From Desulfobacterales bacterium (GTDB taxonomy: Bacteria > Desulfobacterota > Desulfobacteria > Desulfobacterales > Desulfobacteraceae), in assembly GCA_022361535.1 (NCBI GenBank), contig JAKSAU010000080.1, positions 1-18,975 on the forward strand: DNA of 18,975 nucleotides, given 5' to 3'. The translations under genes and the position numbers were made by a program. This document shows positions 14,443 through 18,975 of this stretch, one piece after another. A model generated the notes under the pieces. That model worked only from the letters and a program-made list of their open reading frames with translations, was not told the origin of the DNA and did no database searches. Numbering within the stretch: position 1 is the first letter of the stretch; each line of letters opens with the position of its first letter.

Positions 14443-15372
14443 TTAATATCCTATTTCAATGTTTACCGGGTTTAATAATTGACGTTCAGATCTTAAACGA
14501 GCCAGGTTCTCAATTATTTGCGGGGCTACGGAACAAGGTGTGGTCTGACTTGAAATATGGGGTGTTATGCGAATATTGGGGTGATTCCAGAACGGGTGGT
14601 CCGATTTTAGGGGTTCGGTTTCAAACACATCCAGGCAGGCCCCGGATAAAATTCCCTGATCTAAGGCTGTGATCAGGTCTGGCTCTTTGAGATGGCCGCC
14701 ACGGCCTACATTGATGAGGTACCCGCCTTTGATAAGCTGGGAAAAAGTTGCAAGATTTAAAATGTGGCGGGTATCATCTGTCAAGGGAAGAAGACAGATC
14801 AGGATTCGGCTCTGGTTAAGAAAAAGATTAAGCTGGTCCTTACCGAAAAATGTTTTAAACTTCAAACTGTCGTCTGGTGTGTTTTTCCATCCCAGAATTG
14901 AGAAACCTTCTTTTTCCAGTCGTTCTGCTGCAGCCTGGCCCAGTTGGCCCATGCCCATAATTCCTATGGGAAGATCATTTTTATCAAGCGGGTCAAGGGG
15001 CTGCCATTTCTTATCTTTTTGATCGTTTTGATAGACATCAAATTGCCTGAAAAAAGAGAGTACTGCCAGAACAAGGTATTCTGCCATGTCTCTTACCAAA
15101 AGAGTGTCTACAAGACGTACAATGGGGACGCCTTGGGGCAGATTCGGATCTGACAATAGATGATCTACGCCTGCGCCCATAGAAGAGATGCACCCAAGAT
15201 TGGCGTAGGCCATAAGACTGCCTGGCTGATGATTCCATGTCAAGACCAGCTCCACTTCATACTTGGGGTGGTCATTGGGCCACACACGGATGTCAAGTTG
15301 GGGATCGATTGCTTTTAAGGCCTCTATCCAGGGTTCCGGTGCCTTGTCGGGACAGATCAAAGAGATGGTCAT
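14443..15372 (-). CDS. D-2-hydroxyacid dehydrogenase, GhrA-like (glyoxylate/hydroxypyruvate reductase type)
   Basis: Likely an NAD(P)H-dependent reductase of 2-oxoacids such as glyoxylate or hydroxypyruvate. The 309-residue protein has the family's two-lobed layout. The nucleotide-binding loop is IGIMGMGQLGQAAAERL (GMGQLG at 140-145), and the catalytic residues are Arg224 in INVGRGGHL, Glu253 in DVFETEPL and His272 in ITPHISS. SSMGAGVDHLLSDPNLP near 63-79 and the terminal IEIGY resemble GhrA more than phosphoglycerate or lactate dehydrogenases, and no ACT domain is present. It starts 16 nt after the DsrE-family gene, with AAAGGCGG upstream, so it is the last gene of the right-hand operon. The substrate is inferred from family only. 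Confidence 0.88.
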   Translation of the reverse strand: MTISLICPDKAPEPWIEALKAIDPQLDIRVWPNDHPKYEVELVLTWNHQPGSLMAYANLGCISSMGAGVDHLLSDPNLPQGVPIVRLVDTLLVRDMAEYLVLAVLSFFRQFDVYQNDQKDKKWQPLDPLDKNDLPIGIMGMGQLGQAAAERLEKEGFSILGWKNTPDDSLKFKTFFGKDQLNLFLNQSRILICLLPLTDDTRHILNLATFSQLIKGGYLINVGRGGHLKEPDLITALDQGILSGACLDVFETEPLKSDHPFWNHPNIRITPHISSQTTPCSVAPQIIENLARLRSERQLLNPVNIEIGY

Positions 15373-15388
15373 AAAGCCGCCTTTGATT

Positions 15389-15733
15389 TTAGATTGTAAG
15401 CAGCGATTCTTCTTTTTTCAGGATATCGGTCAGGGGAACACCCCAATATTTTACTTCAATTCCTAGTGCTTCAACACCCTCGGTGACACCTAACTGATCT
15501 GTGCAGGCCTTGCAGGCTGTAACGTGTACGCCTTTTTCCTTTGCGTTCTTAATCATTTCCTGGATCTGTGTATCTTCGGCAACCAGTTTTGCCGTAGCTC
15601 CCCATATGATCAGTGTAACCTCTTCCCACCAGCCATGGATAAGGCTGTTGACCGTATACATGAAAACCATTTTTTCTGCAGTAAGCTTGTTGTCATTGGT
15701 CCAGAGCAGATAAAGATGCTTCTTTTCTTTCAT
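15389..15733 (-). CDS. DsrE/DsrF-family protein
   Basis: A 114-residue cytoplasmic protein of the DsrE-like fold, a group that includes sulfur-relay carriers (TusD/DsrE) and many uncharacterised small proteins. The pattern is typical: LYLLWTNDNKLTAEKMVFMY at the start, VTLIIWGATAKLVAED, then HVTACKACTDQLGV with Cys74 and Cys77, and GIEVKYWGVPLTDILK near the end. The Cys pair lies where sulfur-carrying members have an active Cys, but two cysteines in a CxxC arrangement are not diagnostic. AAGGAG lies 5 nt before the ATG. It sits between the CoA-transferase/GNAT fusion and the dehydrogenase in the same direction. A sulfur-transfer or redox role in a sulfur-metabolising cell is plausible but unproven. 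Confidence 0.85.
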   Translation of the reverse strand: MKEKKHLYLLWTNDNKLTAEKMVFMYTVNSLIHGWWEEVTLIIWGATAKLVAEDTQIQEMIKNAKEKGVHVTACKACTDQLGVTEGVEALGIEVKYWGVPLTDILKKEESLLTI

Positions 15734-15786
15734 AATGGCTCCTTAAAAATGCGAAAACAGTTCTCTATTATAAATTCATCCATAAA

Positions 15787-17655
15787 TTATTTGGATGGTT
15801 TTGTCAGATCTATACTCAGGGCATAAGCCCCACCTTCCAATTTCGCCGTCAATGGATATTCCCCTTTTTCAAAAACTTTGAGCATGGCACGGTTGGAAGA
15901 CAGTACATCTGCCGTCATTTTAACAGCACCCCGTTCTTTTGCCAGGCGGGTGAGCATCTGGAATAAGAACGTTGCAATACCGTGGCCCTGGTATTCCTCA
16001 TCTACGACAAAGGCAATATCCACGAATGGTTTGTTGGGATACTTGGCTATTCTGGCTTCTGCCATAATCGTCTGGTTGCCCGGTTCCCCAACAAGGCCTA
16101 CCACAGAGACCACATCACGGTAATCTACATTCACATAGGCCTGCATCTTAGCATGGGGCATGGTTTTGATGGGAGAAAAGTATCGGTAATAAATGGCTTT
16201 GTCTGAAAATCGGTAAAAAAGCCTGCGCATCTGTTCCTCATCCGAGGGCTTGATTGCCCTGAACCGGACTTGAAGATCGTTTTTGAATGTCTGAATCGTT
16301 TCAATTTCTTTGGGGTAAAAATGGGCTGAGTCAGCCAAAAACATCTGGTCCGGATAAAGCAGGTTTTCCATTTTACCACCGTCAACCAGGCCGGGCCTGT
16401 CTTCTGGATGGGCTATTTCAATAAGGGCTTGGGCTCTTTCTCTTAAGGTCCTGCCTTTCAGATGGGCCACCCCGTATTCAGTGACCACCAGATCTACGGA
16501 TTCCGGCAGACTGAGCAGATCAGGGGTATCATCAAGGAAAAGACGGACATTGGCAACTCCGTCCCTGTTTCGGCTTGGCAGGGCAACAATGGTGTATCCA
16601 CCCCTGGAAATTTCAGCACCGTTAAGGATATCGGCTATTTGGCCGGGACCTGCTGAGATATTGGCCGAACTGGAATGCAGGGCCACCCTGCCGGACAGAT
16701 CAACCCTTCTAACGGGCAAGACCATGACAAATTTACGGTTCCTGCCAATTTCCATGGGATTGAATACCTTGTCGATACCCTGGAATTCAACCATTGGGTT
16801 TTTATTGAGCCATTCCATAAGCTTTTTTGAACCCAAAGCATAGGTGGTTAAAGAGCGTCCCCTGAACATGCCTTTTTGCCGGTTGGTTACGGCCCCGCTT
16901 TCGGCTAGCTCCATTAGGGCATCGGTGAAAAACGGGGTGTGAATGCCCAATTCCTTTTTCTTTGACAGGTATTTGGGCAATGCTTCATAAATAGGGCCGT
17001 ATGTGAAGGCAATACATGACCCGTCTTCAATAACCGAAGCAGCATTTTCAGCAATCTTGTCAAATACCGGCTCAACAGGATACCGTGGAAAATAAAAAGG
17101 CGGGACCTCAGCTTCAACCAGCATGTCAAACTCATCAATGTGAACAAACGTATCCCCCAACGTAAAAGGAATATCTTCGTTTATTTCTCCTACGACAAGA
17201 TCGGCATGTTTCATGGCCCGTCTTGCCACATCCACCCCTAAGCCCAAGCTGCAATATCCGGTATCATTGGGCGGGGATATTTGGATGAATGCCACATCAA
17301 TTGGAATCAGTCCGTCCTTCATCAATCCGGGAATGGATGAGAACCGGGAAGGGATCATGTCCACCCGTCCTGCTGTAATGGCCTCGGCAGACACCCAGCC
17401 GGAGAAAAAGGTCCGCAGTCTGTACCTGTGTGATTCAAGCGCTTTGTAAGAGACTGCATCACCAAAGCTGAGCAGTTGGATCAGGGTCAAGTCTTCAAGC
17501 CGGTGGCCTTCGGCGCTCATAAGTGCATTTACCAGGGTTCTGGGTTCTGCAGTCCCAGTTCCGATAAAAATATGCATTCCAGGTTCTATTTTTTGGAGAA
17601 CTTTGTCTGTAGAGACAGTATTCTTTTTCCAGGAAGGTATTTTCTTTTTAAACAT
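15787..17655 (-). CDS. Acetyl-CoA hydrolase/transferase-like protein fused to a GNAT acetyltransferase domain
   Basis: A 622-residue two-part protein. Residues about 10-455 follow the 4-hydroxybutyrate/acetate CoA-transferase fold: VDVAFIQISPPNDTGYCSLG (119-138), VTNRQKGMFRGRSLTTYALG, the CoA-binding loop SAGPGQIADIL (334-344) and VTEYGVAHLKGRTLRERAQA (391-410). Residues about 462-618 form a GNAT domain with acetyl-CoA loop QGHGIA (556-561). The site where active CoA-transferases carry the catalytic Glu (family pattern HTEMFSDG) reads HTPFFTDA, with Pro241, and the QxGIGxIP loop is replaced by AFTYGPIYEAL (216-226). The transferase half may therefore be inactive or act only as an acyl-CoA-binding or regulatory module. 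The GNAT half could acylate lysines in response. AGAGGTGA precedes the ATG by about 9 nt. It follows the membrane-protein gene by 16 nt. Confidence 0.85.
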   Translation of the reverse strand: MFKKKIPSWKKNTVSTDKVLQKIEPGMHIFIGTGTAEPRTLVNALMSAEGHRLEDLTLIQLLSFGDAVSYKALESHRYRLRTFFSGWVSAEAITAGRVDMIPSRFSSIPGLMKDGLIPIDVAFIQISPPNDTGYCSLGLGVDVARRAMKHADLVVGEINEDIPFTLGDTFVHIDEFDMLVEAEVPPFYFPRYPVEPVFDKIAENAASVIEDGSCIAFTYGPIYEALPKYLSKKKELGIHTPFFTDALMELAESGAVTNRQKGMFRGRSLTTYALGSKKLMEWLNKNPMVEFQGIDKVFNPMEIGRNRKFVMVLPVRRVDLSGRVALHSSSANISAGPGQIADILNGAEISRGGYTIVALPSRNRDGVANVRLFLDDTPDLLSLPESVDLVVTEYGVAHLKGRTLRERAQALIEIAHPEDRPGLVDGGKMENLLYPDQMFLADSAHFYPKEIETIQTFKNDLQVRFRAIKPSDEEQMRRLFYRFSDKAIYYRYFSPIKTMPHAKMQAYVNVDYRDVVSVVGLVGEPGNQTIMAEARIAKYPNKPFVDIAFVVDEEYQGHGIATFLFQMLTRLAKERGAVKMTADVLSSNRAMLKVFEKGEYPLTAKLEGGAYALSIDLTKPSK

Positions 17656-17671
17656 AGTCGTCAGATCACCT

Positions 17672-18523
17672 CTAAGGTTTCATAGTATAGAATTTATTGT
17701 ACACCAGGGTGAGGAAAACAGCCAGTATCACGGATGAAAGTCCGATAATTACACTCAAATAAGCCGGTGCAGTCAAGGACAGGCGTATGAGCAGGGTAGC
17801 AAGGGCATATCCTGAGTTTCGGAACACGGCAGGAAATTTGGGTAAAAAGGTCTGTGCAAGCAGTACCATAAGGATATCGGAAAATATCAGGATGGTATAA
17901 AAGGATTGGAAAAAATGAAATCCTTCTTGCCCTGCCGCTTTCAGGCCGACATTATAAACTCCCATAGCGCAGAAGATCACCAGCATGAATAAGGCAACAC
18001 TTTTTTTGGATGCAATAAATCTATCCAGTGAAGGGCCTGGTGTTAATGCTTTGTCCAGGTTTTTCTGCATGACCGTAAATATCCCAAGCAGGGCAAATAT
18101 GGCAATGGCACCGAATCCGTATGAAAGGATATGCCAGAGGACTTCGTTGTGGTGATTCAGGGAGATCGGTTCCGGCAAAACGGACAATTCTTTGAATGCG
18201 TTTCTTAAAAAAATTAAGGCAAGGATTTCAAATTGCTTGCCCAAAGCTCTGGACATGGAACCTGGCAGAACCAGTATCATCCCTAATATTTCCATCACAA
18301 GAACAAGGAGGAATGCCAGGTTGATTGCCATATAGTGGCTTGTGGGCAGTTTTGACCCTAAAGAAGGAGGTAGCATTGCCTGTCGGTTGAGCTCTATTAC
18401 CAGAAGGCTTCCTAAGAAAATTAGTATAAGGATAACGTAAACAGTTTTATGAACGCTTTCCCTGTGCCAGAATCTGCTGAAGGAATCAAAAGTACGACTG
18501 CCTATGTTAAGAAAAGTATCCAT
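17672..18523 (-). CDS. Uncharacterised polytopic membrane protein
   Basis: A 283-residue integral membrane protein that I do not recognise. Hydrophobic segments lie near residues 26-44, 64-86, 97-113, 130-152, 173-195, 204-226 and 236-273; the last is long enough for one or two helices, so six to eight spans are likely. A charged stretch, ALGKQFEILALIFLRNAFKEL (93-113), and the His-rich loop LNHHNEVLWH (122-131) stand out as possible functional sites. There is no signal peptide beyond the first span. ATG 18523 is used here; an in-frame GTG at 18529 is equally possible, and neither has a clear Shine-Dalgarno sequence. It is the first gene of the operon with the CoA-transferase/GNAT fusion, 16 nt upstream of it, which suggests a shared process such as acyl-CoA-linked transport or sensing, but that is only inference. 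Confidence 0.75.
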   Translation of the reverse strand: MDTFLNIGSRTFDSFSRFWHRESVHKTVYVILILIFLGSLLVIELNRQAMLPPSLGSKLPTSHYMAINLAFLLVLVMEILGMILVLPGSMSRALGKQFEILALIFLRNAFKELSVLPEPISLNHHNEVLWHILSYGFGAIAIFALLGIFTVMQKNLDKALTPGPSLDRFIASKKSVALFMLVIFCAMGVYNVGLKAAGQEGFHFFQSFYTILIFSDILMVLLAQTFLPKFPAVFRNSGYALATLLIRLSLTAPAYLSVIIGLSSVILAVFLTLVYNKFYTMKP

Positions 18524-18587
18524 AGTCACGGTATTAAAATGTTTGGTCCGGTTCTATCGGTATTGAATCGGAATGATTGAGATCTAT

Positions 18588-18616
18588 GTATTACAGGATT
18601 CCCAAGATACAGTCAA
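18588..18616 (-). promoter_or_regulatory. Candidate promoter for the membrane-protein/CoA-transferase operon
   Basis: TTGACT (18616-18611) and TAATAC (18593-18588) are 17 bp apart on the minus strand. The start point would be near 18581, giving a leader of about 58 nt. The -35 is good and the -10 fair. Confidence 0.4.
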
Positions 18617-18749
18617 TCAGGTATTGGTTATATAGGGCAAACGAAAAAAATCAGTTTTTAGGATCTGTCGGTTACGGAAAAGAGCATCAGCCATTTTTTT
18701 TAGGGCATAATCTTGTACGAAGCCTAATATATGTTCTCAGAGTTATACT

Positions 18750-18975
18750 TTGAATAAACCGCTGACAAAAGCGGCAGTCCTTTTCGGAGTAACAGATCCG
18801 GTTTTTTTACTGACGATGGTACTGCACCACCACTTCCAGGGCAGCCACATAAACATACACCGGCTCGTTTATCCTAAGAAACGGCTGCCGTATTTTTCAA
18901 AAAATACGCCTGATGCCTTTTTCTTAGGACAAACAAGCCTACGTGCAAAATACAATAGCATTATGCATGTATGGC
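18750..18975 (+). CDS. Possible partial reading frame running off the right edge
   Basis: A plus-strand frame is open from 18711 to the edge. TTG 18750 would give at least 75 residues beginning MNKPLTKAAVLFGVTDPVF and including VYPKKRLPYF and DAFFLGQTSLRAKYN. No ATG lies near the 5' end; the first in-frame ATG is internal, at about 18813. The upstream AGAG is a weak ribosome site. I do not recognise the protein. The frame overlaps a large inverted repeat, which argues against ordinary coding, while the run of open codons and plausible composition argue for it. Confidence 0.3.
   Translation, partial: MNKPLTKAAVLFGVTDPVFLLTMVLHHHFQGSHINIHRLVYPKKRLPYFSKNTPDAFFLGQTSLRAKYNSIMHVW
18867..18934. repeat. 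Large nested inverted repeat near the right edge
   Basis: The outer arms GTTTATCCTAAGAAA (18867-18881) and TTTCTTAGGACAAAC (18920-18934) are complementary except one position, which is a G-U pair in minus-strand RNA. Inside, CGTATTTTT (18889-18897) pairs with AAAAATACG (18900-18908). The result is a 15-bp outer stem, asymmetric internal loops and a 9-bp inner stem over 68 bases. It could be a structured RNA, a small miniature element or part of a terminator. Confidence 0.6.

Noticed and set aside
18755..18780. Short hairpin with CCGCT (18759-18763) and AGCGG (18770-18774) as a minus-strand terminator.
   Set aside because: The stem is only five pairs with a poor T-tract, and it falls inside the possible open frame; too weak to list as a feature.
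1..18975. Search for a defence system, phage, insertion sequence, tRNA or rRNA.
   Set aside because: No transposase, integrase, toxin-antitoxin pair, repeat-spacer array, cloverleaf or rRNA segment was recognised on either strand.

Overview
The window reads as a chromosomal segment of an anaerobic Desulfobacterota-type bacterium, probably Desulfobacterales. This is an inference from gene content: sulfide-based methionine synthesis (metY-metX-metW), a DsrE-family protein, a CoA-transferase/GNAT fusion of a type I associate with this phylum, a LapA-like adhesin, and moderate G+C with AT-rich intergenic DNA. I see no rRNA, tRNA, CRISPR array, transposase or phage gene, so it looks like ordinary chromosome and not an island.

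Left block, minus strand, 5675 down to 1: a tightly packed run of O-acetylhomoserine sulfhydrylase (metY), homoserine O-acyltransferase (metX), MetW, quinolinate synthase (nadA) and the first 518 codons of a sensor protein with two periplasmic solute-binding-like domains that runs off the left edge. metX and metW overlap by ATGA, metW and nadA are 3 nt apart, and nadA and the sensor are 1 nt apart. A 17-bp-arm inverted repeat spans that last junction.

Centre, plus strand: a 407-bp AT-rich regulatory gap (5676-6082) leads to a 1020-residue secreted adhesin. It has an N-terminal retention module, Ca-binding cadherin/VCBS-like domains, a short RTX block and a type I secretion C-terminus. A strong terminator follows, then a methyl-accepting chemotaxis protein. 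A crotonase (probably dienoyl-CoA isomerase) lies convergent to it. Divergent from the crotonase are an RlmN/Cfr-family radical SAM protein and then a diguanylate cyclase. Adhesin and cyclase would connect if adhesin release is c-di-GMP controlled as in Lap systems, but no LapD, LapG or type I secretion gene is in the window.

Right block, minus strand, 18523 down to 14443: an apparent four-gene operon of an uncharacterised polytopic membrane protein, a CoA-transferase-like/GNAT fusion whose expected catalytic glutamate appears to be replaced, a DsrE-family protein and a GhrA-like D-2-hydroxyacid dehydrogenase. The last 225 bases hold a possible plus-strand reading frame cut by the window edge, overlapping a large inverted repeat.

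The most interesting unexplained items are the CoA-transferase/GNAT operon with its unknown membrane protein, the hairpin at the nadA/sensor junction, the diverged RlmN-like protein, and the roughly 200-residue insertion in the adhesin. No clearly new defence or mobile system is visible.
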